Of a stretch of 64,000 bases of DNA, positions 19,599 to 29,333 are shown piece after piece. The DNA lies in NCBI GenBank assembly GCA_005884925.1, contig VAYU01000023.1:62001-126000 (forward strand), given 5' to 3'. Every line of letters begins with the position of its first letter. The stretch's first letter is position 1. The position numbers and the translations under genes are program-made. This DNA comes from Actinomycetota bacterium. GTDB taxonomy: Bacteria; Actinomycetota; UBA4738; HRBIN12. Under the pieces are notes generated by a model. It did not search any database and was not told the DNA's origin. It saw nothing but the letters and a program-made list of their open reading frames with translations.

Positions 19599-19950
19599 AT
19601 CGGAGCAGCACGGCTCCCTCTGTCTCGTTCGCGTTTACGGAGAGATCGATATGTCCAACGATCGAGAAGTCTTGACTGCGATAGAGGGGGCCGTGGCTCG
19701 AAAGACGGTCAGGTTGGTCGTGGATCTCACTCACACGACGTATCTGGATAGTGCAGGCTTGGCGCTCCTTCTTCGTCTGGCCGAGCGGATACAAGCCCGA
19801 CAACAAAGGCTGAGCGTCGTGGTCCCTGTTGATTCTCCCGTCCGGAGGGCGTTCGAACTGACGGGGCTGCCGAGCGTGATCGACTTGGAGTCTCGATCGG
19901 AGGACGCCATGAACCAGACCAGGCCCGGATACTCGAACGACCAAGTGTGA
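19576..19950 (+). CDS. STAS domain anti-sigma factor antagonist
   Basis: VRVYGEIDMSNDREVLTAIEG...LVVDLTHTTYLDSAGLALLLRLAERI; overlaps upstream gene. Confidence 0.88.
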   Translation: MNELARVESEQHGSLCLVRVYGEIDMSNDREVLTAIEGAVARKTVRLVVDLTHTTYLDSAGLALLLRLAERIQARQQRLSVVVPVDSPVRRAFELTGLPSVIDLESRSEDAMNQTRPGYSNDQV

Positions 19951-19958
19951 GGAACGTG

Positions 19959-20696
19959 TCACATCTCTATCTCGACGCCGGGGATCGGTGCTGGGAGTCC
20001 GACCTCCATCACGCGCCGGACGACCTCTGAGGGGAGCTTCAGCACGAGCGGGGTAAGGTCCAGCTCACTGGCGAGTTCGGAAAGCTGCAGCAGCATGGCC
20101 AGGCCCCTGCTATCGATGAAGGTAAGGCCCGAGAGGTCGAGTGTGAGTCGCTTGCCAGTCCGAAGTTCCATCTCGAGGTGACGGCCCACAGCGTCCACGT
20201 TCATGACCTCGAGTTCTCCGAGGAGACGGAAGCACCCGGGCTTTCCTGTTTCGACGACCTTCAGATTGTGCAGATGGGCCATGTCGATCGCCAGCTCGAC
20301 ACCGATCACTTGGAGGGTCCGTTCCCACAGGGTGACGAGCCCTTCTGGGACCATCGGTTCAGGGAGTTCTCGCAGAGCGAGGGCCTCGAGCCACTCCCTC
20401 CGCCTTGCCCAGTAGTCCAGCCACTCGTCCCACTCTGCCCGTTCGGCGCTCAGCTCAGGAGAGATCGTCTCCCTGCCTTCTTCCGAGGCTCGTTTCGCCT
20501 GCTCCTCGAGCGATCGGACATGCTGCAACACGATCGATCGAGCCTCCCGGTCGGTCGCTTGACCGTCGTCACCTCCGGGCGCGATCGCCCTACCCAGGTC
20601 CGAGCCGAGCAATTGCTCGACGTCGCGCCACCACGTCACCCAAGCGAGGTATGCCTGTGGCGCCGCTGTGGGCAGACGGATGGTCAGCTTCGTCAT
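19959..20696 (-). CDS. Trp-rich N-terminal region plus C-terminal STAS domain
   Basis: C-terminal LTLDLSGLTFIDSRGLAMLLQLSELA is STAS; N-terminal about 140 aa not recognised. Confidence 0.8.
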   Translation of the reverse strand: MTKLTIRLPTAAPQAYLAWVTWWRDVEQLLGSDLGRAIAPGGDDGQATDREARSIVLQHVRSLEEQAKRASEEGRETISPELSAERAEWDEWLDYWARRREWLEALALRELPEPMVPEGLVTLWERTLQVIGVELAIDMAHLHNLKVVETGKPGCFRLLGELEVMNVDAVGRHLEMELRTGKRLTLDLSGLTFIDSRGLAMLLQLSELASELDLTPLVLKLPSEVVRRVMEVGLPAPIPGVEIEM

Positions 20697-20900
20697 CTCG
20701 ATATCGGACGGTACTCCGCCCTTCGAAAAGGGAGCAAGTCATCCACCCCGCCGAACCCGGTATCTCCTGCGCAACAGGCCTTCTTGGTGCCCCCCGGGAG
20801 ACCCGCGATGCCGAAAGCGACGGCAGCCGTTGCGAGACCGAATCACCAGTGGGCCCCCCGGCCCTCTGGATCTGACGGACGTCGTGCAGACATAGCGGGA

Positions 20901-20925
20901 GGGGCTCCCCTGGCGGGGGAGCCCC
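20901..20925 (-). terminator. Hairpin downstream of sialidase-like gene
   Basis: GGGGCTCCCC-tggcg-GGGGAGCCCC, no U tract. Confidence 0.5.
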
Positions 20926-20949
20926 TGCGACGCAGTAACGAAGGAACGG

Positions 20950-22800
20950 TCAGATCGTCCGGATGGACGCGTAGTACACGTCCTCCTCGATCGTCCCGTT
21001 CCGACCCCGAGTATCGCCCCAAGTGATGTGGACGTTGCCGCCTCCCACGGCCAAGCCCATATAGTCCCCGAGGAACCCGCACTCGCTGGGGTTGTTGGCG
21101 CAGGTCAGGTTTGGCATCGAGCTGGTAGTGATCCTCCGGTAGCTCCAGCTCGTGCCGTCGTTCGCCGACGTTGCGAGCGTGATGTCGTTGCAGCCACTCG
21201 ATTCGCAGTTGCCGTACTTTCGGTCGTAATAGGCGACATAGAGTTTTCCGTCCGGACCGAGACCGCCCCATGGCATCCACTGCGCCGTGGTCCCTCCGTT
21301 CGTCGTGAGATCGCGCCGTGTGGTCCACGACGAGCCGCCATCGGTGGACTCGCTGAACAGGATGTCGGCGTTGAAGTTGCCGCACGGCGTGACCGGCAGG
21401 CCCTGGAACTCATCACACGGTCCGCCGTGACGGAAGTCCGACCAGTAGACCACCAGCTTCCCGGTGGGGTCGATGCCTGCCGTGGGATAGTCGCTCATGC
21501 GGTAGCTGTTCGGGGGCAGGCACTGGCGGAACAACGAGCAGTCGGGGATCTCGTGCCCGGGCAGCGAGTACGGCTCGGTCCCCGAGTCCCTGGCCACCTG
21601 GACCGGGCGGGTCCACGTGTTCCCGGCGTCGGAGGACTTGACCATCAGGATCTGGTTGTTGAGCCCGCCGGGCGAGTTGACCGTCACCTTGTTGGTGTTG
21701 AAGTTCATGAAGAACACGTAGATCGTGCCGTCGGGTCCCACCACCGGGTCGGACCACTGATCGTTGTTGCAGGCATGCGCGGGCTGACTGGGATCGAAGG
21801 CGTTGCCGAAGTTGCAGATGTTCGAGTTCCGCCCGCTGATCACCTTGGCCGTCGTCCACGTCTGACCGCCGTCTCTGCTGCGGGAGAAGAAGATCGGGGC
21901 GTCGCAGAACGAGCCCCCGCCTCCACAGGTGAAGTCGAAGATCGTCCAGGTGACGTACAGGTTGTCGGTGAACGGACTCGTTGGCCACGTGTCGGCAGCC
22001 ATTAGTTCCTTGTCGTCGAACAGGAGCGGGTTGGAGAAGTTCGTCCTGATCGGAACGGCCGATGCCGAGAGCGGTGGACTGAACGGACTACAGCTCCCAG
22101 AGCCCGGCGTGTGAAGGGCCGATCCCTTCAGGCAGGAGTTCGCTTTCCACGCGAAGACCCCATCGAAACCATCCTGTGCGAAGTCCGCCCCGAGGGTGAC
22201 GTAAAACAGGTTGCCCTGCGAGTCGAACACGTGCACCGGATCGCTGAAGAAGTCGAACGACCAGACGCCGCCGGGCGCCTCGGGGATGTTGATCCGTCCG
22301 CTCGGCAGGCGGGAGTCACCGAAGTGCTGCCCGCCATCGACCGAGAAGTCGACGCCGGTGTGGTTCCCCGACAGGCTCGAGTCGTTCTGGCTCACGACGA
22401 CGTTGCTCGGGTCGGTGGGGTTGACCGCCACCCATTCCTCGGACTGGAACCGGTAGCCGCAGTCCGTGTTGGCCCGGACGTTGTTCGGGCTGCCGGCGAA
22501 CACGTTCGCGCACCCTGCGGTGTCGATCGTCGGATCGGGCAGAGTGGCTGTCGCGCGGACCTGCGCGCTCGTCCGGATCCCGAGCCCTTCCATCGCGCTC
22601 TGGACCACGGCGCCCGAAAGCATCGGGACGAAGTTGCCGTTCGGCAGTCGTGGCGGAGCCTTGCCTTGCGCCGCGGCCAAGGCCATGGTGAGGGCCGGGT
22701 TGCGGTGGACGGCGGTCTGGGTGGAAGCCGGATCGTTCCCAATCGCGATCATCGCGAGTACCGCGACGCAGGCGACGGCGCTGGCGATTGCCCTTCGCAT
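20950..22800 (-). CDS. Secreted sialidase-like/BNR Asp-box beta-propeller protein
   Basis: Signal peptide MRRAIASAVACVAVLAMIAIG; SRDGGQTW, SSDAGNTW, STDGGSSW Asp boxes; WVAVNPTDPSNVVVSQND. Confidence 0.85.
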   Translation of the reverse strand: MRRAIASAVACVAVLAMIAIGNDPASTQTAVHRNPALTMALAAAQGKAPPRLPNGNFVPMLSGAVVQSAMEGLGIRTSAQVRATATLPDPTIDTAGCANVFAGSPNNVRANTDCGYRFQSEEWVAVNPTDPSNVVVSQNDSSLSGNHTGVDFSVDGGQHFGDSRLPSGRINIPEAPGGVWSFDFFSDPVHVFDSQGNLFYVTLGADFAQDGFDGVFAWKANSCLKGSALHTPGSGSCSPFSPPLSASAVPIRTNFSNPLLFDDKELMAADTWPTSPFTDNLYVTWTIFDFTCGGGGSFCDAPIFFSRSRDGGQTWTTAKVISGRNSNICNFGNAFDPSQPAHACNNDQWSDPVVGPDGTIYVFFMNFNTNKVTVNSPGGLNNQILMVKSSDAGNTWTRPVQVARDSGTEPYSLPGHEIPDCSLFRQCLPPNSYRMSDYPTAGIDPTGKLVVYWSDFRHGGPCDEFQGLPVTPCGNFNADILFSESTDGGSSWTTRRDLTTNGGTTAQWMPWGGLGPDGKLYVAYYDRKYGNCESSGCNDITLATSANDGTSWSYRRITTSSMPNLTCANNPSECGFLGDYMGLAVGGGNVHITWGDTRGRNGTIEEDVYYASIRTI

Positions 22801-23318
22801 CGGTTCTCCCCTTCCTGAGACGTCCTTCGTCACGTGTCGTCCGGGGCGGCCGGAGGATCCCGCGCGGCACCGAGCACGGCCGGGAGGGCCATCCATCACC
22901 TCCAAGGCGCAAAGACAAGTCGGCCTGGGCCGGAACGCCTCTCGCCGGCTCCAGCTCGAGGAATCTATGGGTCCCCTTTTGGGTAGGTCAACATGCAGAC
23001 GCGGTATCTCCCGGCGTGAACAGAAGGCCTCGCTCTCCAAGGCGGCTGACGAGAGGGCGGCGAAGAAGATTCACCACCGTCTGGACCCTCTCGAACGCAC
23101 CGCCACTCAGCGGGACGAGGAGGAAAGGAAGCTGAAACGGCAGTTGGAACGCCTCACCGCACATGACCGTGGGGATGGCCCACGAGGTAGACCTGTTCGA
23201 ACGCCTGCGCGGTGCCTTCCGGGACGACGAGGGGGACGGACGCTTCTAGCCGCCTATGGATCGCAGACGGCGGCACCAAACAGCGCTTCGGTGCCCCGCG
23301 GAACCTGCGCCGGGCACG

Positions 23319-25763
23319 TCACCCGTCGAGCGTAGCGCTCCCCTGACCTTCCGCGACCCCGCCGTCCATCAGCCGCGTGAGCCATCCCTGCCGGTTCAGT
23401 GTGAAGAGCGAGAAGAGCTTCACCGGGATCATGACGAAGATGAACACGATGCTGACCAGGGGGACATAGAGGATGGAAGCGGGTTCGGAAGCGAGGTGGC
23501 CGATGCCCTTGATCGCCCGCCCAGCCATCAGCCAGACCGCCGTCGCGGCAGCGACCAACCACGCCTGATCGACGACCGCGCGCACGAGGAAGAAGACCGC
23601 GATGGTGAGCGTGAAGGGTCCGACGAGATTCTGGATCACCGTGATCGATGTGACGGCCGGCTCGCGCCACATCCAACCGCGTCCGATCGCACGCGCGTAG
23701 CACCGGTATGAATTCCTGCTCCAACGTATGCGCTGCTTCAAGAATGCGCGAAAGGTGTTGGGGAACACCGTCCATGCACGCGCGTTCATCTGGTATGTCG
23801 TGCCCCAGCCGTCGCGCAGGACGAGCCACGTGAGCCTGCCGTCGTCGCCGCTGACGCACCTCCGTCCGAAGAAGGTCTCGAACTCGAGTTCGTCGAGGAC
23901 AGGCAGGATCACGTCGCGGCGGTAGGCGGCAGTCCTCCCCGCGACGCACGGGACCGCGTCCCGCCTGGCCGTGGCGGGCAGTTGATGGACGAAACGGACG
24001 TCGAGCATCCAGTCGGCGACGCGGCGCCACAGCGACGCCCCCGGACGGTAGACGTTCTGGCGGCAGGCGACCCCGCCCACGGTGGGGTCGGAGAAACCCG
24101 GCAACATCTTCCGAACGAAACCGTCATCCCACAACGTGTCCGAGTCCGTCAGGACCACGATCGGCTGGGTGGCTGCGAGGACCCCGACGGCAAGGGCATG
24201 CCGCTTCCCAGGTGGCTCGACGACGATGACCTGCAGCTCGTGGTGGTCCTTCGCCCATCCGCGAGCGAGAGGGATCAGGTCGTGCTCGGTGTGATCGATC
24301 ACGAGGAGGACCTCCTCGACGTCGTTCGCGCGCCAGCTCTGGAGGCATCGCTCGAGCAGCTGTGGGTCCTCACGGAACACCGGAACCACGACCGAGACGC
24401 CTGCCTCGTATGGCGCCGTCCGCGGACGGTACCGGTAGCCCAGATACTGACGGACCAGCCACCCCATCCAAACGAAGGCGCCGAGCAACGAGAGCGGGAG
24501 CCACCACGGAAGACCTCCCGAGCCCGAAAGGGAGTTCGGCGGCCCCAGCTCGCTGTTTGGCGGCACCGGCCGCACGGTCGTACCGGTCGCGTCGTTGCGG
24601 ACCCGGACGGTCTCGCGCGTGCCCGAGAAGGTCGTGTCGGATAGCGTCGTCCCGGCCGGCCCGGCGTAGACGTAGGTGCCGACGAGCGCTCCGGAGATAT
24701 CGTTGCGGGTCGCGACGGTCGACTTCGAGGCGCCGGAGATCCTGATCCCGAAGCGTTGCGCGGAGATGGTGTTGCCGGCGATCGTGGTGTTGGAGGAGCC
24801 CTCCACGACGATGCCGTCGAACGCTCCCCGGATCCGGTTGGCGGCTACCAGGTTGCCATCCGAACCGTCGAACAGCATGATCCCGTGGTCGTTCGGGTCG
24901 ACGATCGTGTTGTCTTTCACGATGCTCGCGCTGACCCGGTCGGCCAGGATGATCCCGTGCAGTCCGCTGCCGACGACCGTGTTCCCCACGATCGTGAGAT
25001 GGCTCGACACGGTGTGCGGATCGATCCCGTAGACCGTGCTGTCGACCACATGGTTGCCCGCGATCCGGACACCGACCGCGTGGGTCAGATACACGCCGAA
25101 GTAGTTCCCCGAGATGGTCGAGTCCACGACTGCCGATCCCTTCGCCGGCGCCCAGAACGCGATCCCGTAGCTGTGGACGCCGGGGTGACCGAGCCGCGCG
25201 ATCCGGTCGCGTCGAAGGACCAGCCGGCCGCCTTCTTCCGCCGAGATGAACGCGCGGCGTCCTGGCGCCGTCACGGTTGGCGCGGGCCCGAGGCCGGTGA
25301 TCGCGACGTCGGTCAGATCGACGGAGCCGCCGCGTGCCACGACCAGGAACGAGCCGGGCGCGAGGTCGAGCCGTCCGCCGCGCACCCGGAGCGACGCCCG
25401 GCGTTCGATCGCGATCGGCTCCCTGAGGAGCCAGGGGCCACGCCCTTCGTGCCGCAGGGTCCCGCTCGGGAGCGCCGCCGCGAGCGCTGCGAACGTCGGC
25501 AGGCGACCGTGCGTGAGGGTCCGCTGCCGCACCGCTGCTGGCGGGTTCCCGTTCACCTTCGGGCGTTCGACGGCCGCCGGGTTCGGTGGGTACGAGTGAT
25601 CGAATGCACCGGTCGAAGCCCCGGGAGGATGCAGGTCGATGCTCACCGTCAGATAGGCGACGAACACGAGGGTCAAGGCGTAGAGGAGTGGACCGGCCAC
25701 GCGGCCGACCCGACGCCATCCGTTCGGGAGCGGGATCGGCCCCCGACGAGCGTCGCGTGCCAT
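23319..25763 (-). CDS. Right-handed parallel beta-helix (NosD/AlgG-like) domain fused to processive GT2 glycosyltransferase
   Basis: Repeating GNTIVDP.DHGIMLF..GN.V.ANRIRG rungs; GT2 VSVVVPVFRED, DSDT, SGDDGRLT, QRIRW; C-terminal TM cluster. Confidence 0.88.
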   Translation of the reverse strand: MARDARRGPIPLPNGWRRVGRVAGPLLYALTLVFVAYLTVSIDLHPPGASTGAFDHSYPPNPAAVERPKVNGNPPAAVRQRTLTHGRLPTFAALAAALPSGTLRHEGRGPWLLREPIAIERRASLRVRGGRLDLAPGSFLVVARGGSVDLTDVAITGLGPAPTVTAPGRRAFISAEEGGRLVLRRDRIARLGHPGVHSYGIAFWAPAKGSAVVDSTISGNYFGVYLTHAVGVRIAGNHVVDSTVYGIDPHTVSSHLTIVGNTVVGSGLHGIILADRVSASIVKDNTIVDPNDHGIMLFDGSDGNLVAANRIRGAFDGIVVEGSSNTTIAGNTISAQRFGIRISGASKSTVATRNDISGALVGTYVYAGPAGTTLSDTTFSGTRETVRVRNDATGTTVRPVPPNSELGPPNSLSGSGGLPWWLPLSLLGAFVWMGWLVRQYLGYRYRPRTAPYEAGVSVVVPVFREDPQLLERCLQSWRANDVEEVLLVIDHTEHDLIPLARGWAKDHHELQVIVVEPPGKRHALAVGVLAATQPIVVLTDSDTLWDDGFVRKMLPGFSDPTVGGVACRQNVYRPGASLWRRVADWMLDVRFVHQLPATARRDAVPCVAGRTAAYRRDVILPVLDELEFETFFGRRCVSGDDGRLTWLVLRDGWGTTYQMNARAWTVFPNTFRAFLKQRIRWSRNSYRCYARAIGRGWMWREPAVTSITVIQNLVGPFTLTIAVFFLVRAVVDQAWLVAAATAVWLMAGRAIKGIGHLASEPASILYVPLVSIVFIFVMIPVKLFSLFTLNRQGWLTRLMDGGVAEGQGSATLDG

Positions 25764-25765
25764 CG

Positions 25766-26689
25766 TTAGTGCGCGCGCCCCTCCGCGCGCGCGAGTTCAG
25801 GCTCCGCCTCTGCCCACACGAGCCCGGCGATCTCGTCGTTCACATGGATCGTCGCGCGGAGCATCGGGAGCAGGTGGCCCAGGCCATGGTCCCGCGCGAA
25901 CCCGAGGAAGCCGACGGCGTCCTTCGGCAGGCAGATACCTCCGTAGGGGAGCCCTCCACGGGTGCCGTAGCGCGGGTTCCACATCCCCTCGGCGCCGAGC
26001 GCGACGGCCTCGAACGCCGACTCCGGTTCGGCACTGAGCGCTCGGAGGGCCCGGTGCATCTCGTTGAAGAAGCTGATCTTCGTCGCGTTGAACAGGTTCG
26101 CGACGTACTTCGTCGCCTCGGCGGTCCGGAGGGACATGACGTGGACCGGTACGTCCCCCCAAGGCGTGTAGAGCCGCCGCAGCGCCTCGGCCGACGCCTC
26201 GTCGAGGGCGCCGATCACGATGACCCGGGGCTCAAGGAAGTCCCGCTCGGCCGTGGCGGCCCGCAGGAACTCCGGGTTCATGCAAACCCCGAAGTCCCGA
26301 CCCGCCCGACGCCCGGACGCCAGCTCTAGCGCAGGGATCACGATCCGCTCCGTGGTCCCGGGGGGCACCGTGCTCCGAACGACGACGACCGGTCGATGCT
26401 TCGCGCTGACGATCGCGCGGCCGACGGCGACGGCGGCCTCACGAACATAGGAGGTGTCTACGCGCTCGTCGACGGTCGGGGAGGGAACGGAGATCAGGTA
26501 CGCGGAAGCCCGGACGTCGACGAGCGCCGAGGCGTGTACGGCGTCGAACCCGCGGCTCTTCAGCAGCGCGACGCGCTCTGGATCGACGTCGCAGAAAACG
26601 ACGCGATGCCCCTTGGCCGTGAATCCGGCTCCCGTTGCCGTCCCGACGACGCCCGAACCGATCACCGCGATCGAGAGCGGATCAGCCAT
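25766..26689 (-). CDS. UDP-glucose/GDP-mannose dehydrogenase family protein lacking C-terminal domain
   Basis: IAVIGSGVVGTATGAGF, NPEFLRAATAERDFLEPRVIVIG, catalytic GGICLPKD; only 307 aa. Confidence 0.88.
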   Translation of the reverse strand: MADPLSIAVIGSGVVGTATGAGFTAKGHRVVFCDVDPERVALLKSRGFDAVHASALVDVRASAYLISVPSPTVDERVDTSYVREAAVAVGRAIVSAKHRPVVVVRSTVPPGTTERIVIPALELASGRRAGRDFGVCMNPEFLRAATAERDFLEPRVIVIGALDEASAEALRRLYTPWGDVPVHVMSLRTAEATKYVANLFNATKISFFNEMHRALRALSAEPESAFEAVALGAEGMWNPRYGTRGGLPYGGICLPKDAVGFLGFARDHGLGHLLPMLRATIHVNDEIAGLVWAEAEPELARAEGRAH

Positions 26690-26893
26690 CGCAAGCCTCC
26701 TCTCGCCTCCGATGGTGCGCCATCACGAAACCGTTCCCCAGCTGTTGTTTTCGCGAGGAACCGACCCTTGTGTACGCGACGCAGGCACAGCTCTCCTTCG
26801 GCCTAACCGTCCCGTGGGTTGAGGGAATCACGGAGCGCTAAGGGTCTTTCCGGGGGCTGCCGATGCTCGTTGAGCCCAACGGGAAGCCAGACC

Positions 26894-28303
26894 GTGCGAC
26901 GAACCCTCACCCTCCTCCTCGCCGCCACGCTCATCGCTGCGTATGCGGCGATCGCGGCCCGAGGTGCGGTAATAACGCCCGTCATCCGCACGGCAACGAA
27001 GGCAGGGCACCCGACCCATCCGGTCTGGTATCACGACGACGTCGCCATTCGTATCGGTTCGCGGCTCGTCCTCGCTTGGAACGCGGCCGGCGGCTCGGTC
27101 CGGGCGCGGACCTGGAACCTCGCGAGATCGCGGTGGTCTGCCACGGCGACCACGGTGTCGGGGACGAAGCTGGACTGCCGATGCACCGATTCGACGGGCG
27201 CGAACCCGAACCGTCACGACGTCCCGACGGTGTTCAGCGACCCGGCCGGACGGGTGTACGCGATCTACGGAGGAGGAACGGCCTCTCATACTGGGGACCA
27301 GACCGGACCGTTCTTCCGGGCCGCCGCGACCACGGGCCCACCCAAGACCTGGGGGCCACAGCAACGCCTCTCCATCCCTGGTGCGATGTACGACGTGGAG
27401 GTCGCGCGCGACAACCACGGGGTGAACCATCTGATCGGACAGCAAGGGGACAACGCCAACGGCGCGGGTTCCCTCCTGTACGTCCGCGTCCCTCCGGGGA
27501 CATCTTCGACCCCCGGGGATCCGCGACCCGCTCAGGTCCTGGTGAAAGGCGGGCGGGACCCGAACGCGTGCGCGTGGCAAGCCGCCCCCGGATGCGACAT
27601 CTTCGTGATCGGGAGGTTGGTCTCGGGCCCCGCGGACCTGGCGCAGCCGACGACCCCGACACCGCTTTTCCTCACTTGGGGCTGGACGGAGAAGAACCTC
27701 TCGGGGACATGCGGGGACCCCGCGGGGTTCTGCGACCACGGGCTGTACTTCGCGGAGAGCTTCGACGGAGGAACACACTGGGTGAACGCTGACGCGACGG
27801 CCTCGATCGACATCACCTCCGAACAGATCTCGTACGACGATCCGCGCTTCGTCGTGATCCGCCCCGCGAAGAACGTCGGGTTGTTCAAAGCCATCGCAGC
27901 GACCGGGCACTACCCGGGCACACCGTGGATCGCGTACCAGCCGCGCGCGGACATGGGGACGGGAAAGGTCGACGTGACGAAACGGAAGGGCTCTTCGTGG
28001 GCGGCGCCGACCGTCATCGATCGAAGCCGCCCGTGGAACAACCACCTCGTCTTCAGGGCGTACGCAGACGGGCGGCTCGTACTGTGGTCCGATATCGCCC
28101 AGACCGGTCGCCACGCGAGGGAGCTCGCGCAGTGGACACTCGCGCCGGCGAGAGGGTCCTGGCGGTCCAAGCGGTTGTCCGTCGGGGCGAACTGGTTCCT
28201 GACGGGAAGGCCGGCTGGAGCCTTGGAGGTGTTGGTGTGGCGAGCGCCATGGACGAGCGGCAGGAGCCGGGTCCGGTTCGCGCTCCTCAAAGAGCCGTCG
28301 TGA
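26894..28303 (+). CDS. Secreted hypothetical protein, beta-propeller-like
   Basis: Signal peptide VRRTLTLLLAATLIAAYAAIA; Asp-box-like SFDGGTHW; start trimmed to GTG 26894. Confidence 0.7.
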   Translation: MRRTLTLLLAATLIAAYAAIAARGAVITPVIRTATKAGHPTHPVWYHDDVAIRIGSRLVLAWNAAGGSVRARTWNLARSRWSATATTVSGTKLDCRCTDSTGANPNRHDVPTVFSDPAGRVYAIYGGGTASHTGDQTGPFFRAAATTGPPKTWGPQQRLSIPGAMYDVEVARDNHGVNHLIGQQGDNANGAGSLLYVRVPPGTSSTPGDPRPAQVLVKGGRDPNACAWQAAPGCDIFVIGRLVSGPADLAQPTTPTPLFLTWGWTEKNLSGTCGDPAGFCDHGLYFAESFDGGTHWVNADATASIDITSEQISYDDPRFVVIRPAKNVGLFKAIAATGHYPGTPWIAYQPRADMGTGKVDVTKRKGSSWAAPTVIDRSRPWNNHLVFRAYADGRLVLWSDIAQTGRHARELAQWTLAPARGSWRSKRLSVGANWFLTGRPAGALEVLVWRAPWTSGRSRVRFALLKEPS

Positions 28304-28457
28304 AGTCGAGTGATACCCGGGCCGAGGATGGGTTCGTTGGACCATCGGTGATGACGCGCCCAGTGTCACTGGCTAGCGGATCGATAGCGGATCAGGCTCT
28401 GGTGCACACCTCGTTCAGGAACGGGTACAGGTCGATCGTGTCGGCCAGTATCGAATC

Positions 28458-29148
28458 GTGGCTGACACGCGATCGTTCGCGTCCGTCGGAAAGCTCCTCG
28501 GTAGCGGCGCTCGGGCCGCGATGCTGCACCTGCTGATGGACGGAACCCATCACACGGCTCGCGAACTTGCGAACCATGCGGGAGTCGCCCCATCCACGGC
28601 GAGCGCACATCTTTCCGCGCTGGTTCAGGCCGCCTCGTCACCGTCAAGCGCCAAGGTCGGCAGCGTCACTTTCAGCTACAGGCCCGGCGGTAGCGGGCGC
28701 CTTGGAATCGTTGAGCGGCCTGGTAGGTGCGCCCGATCATGTCTCTTCTCTTCGGCAGGCAACCATCCGACGCCAGCTCGCTACTGCTAGGACCTGCTAC
28801 GACCATCTCGCGGGGGAGCTGGGCGTAGAGATCGCGGATCCGATGATGAAGCGCGGAGCTCTCTTGTGGAAGGACGGCACATCCATCATCCCGGAGGATG
28901 GCGCCAAGCTGATCCGACCGCTGGGCATAGACCTCTACGGTCTGAGGAGGACCAAGCGACCGCTCGTCCTCGCATGTTCAGATCGGACCGAAGGACGGCC
29001 CCACGTCGCTGGCGCCCTCGGGCAGGCCTTGTGCGAGTTGTTCCTCGCCTCGGGGTGGATCCGCCGGCGCCCGGGGACTCGAGCACTCTCGATCACGGAC
29101 TCCGGTGCCACTTGGCTGCGTGAACGCCTCGATCTGGAGCTTCGCTGA
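28458..29148 (+). pseudogene. ArsR-family wHTH regulator with two apparent frameshifts
   Basis: Frames read MADTRSFASVGKLLGSGARAAMLHLLMDG...AHLSALVQ / GRLVTVKRQGRQRHFQL / GPAVAGALESLSG...RTCYDHLAGELGV. Confidence 0.75.
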
Positions 29149-29193
29149 AGGTGGCATAGCGGCTCACATAGGCTGCTCTGCACGGCTTCTCGG

Positions 29194-29267
29194 TGCCCCC
29201 GGGAGGAATCGAACCTCCGACACACGGTTTAGGAAACCGATGCTCTTCTCCACTGAGCTACGGGGGC
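29194..29267 (-). tRNA. tRNA-Arg (anticodon CCT)
   Basis: GCCCCCG acceptor pairs with CGGGGGC; D arm GCTC..GAGC; loop TTCCTAA; T arm GGAGG TTCGATT CCTCC; CCA not encoded. Confidence 0.92.
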
Positions 29268-29333
29268 CGGGGGCACGGGGACGAGGGCGCGAGCACATGG
29301 TGAAAGTCTAGCGAGCTGCCTCGCTCCGTTCTG

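Noticed and set aside
29194-29267. tRNA-Arg as an integration site for a genomic island
   Set aside because: No integrase and no repeat of the tRNA 3' end seen nearby.
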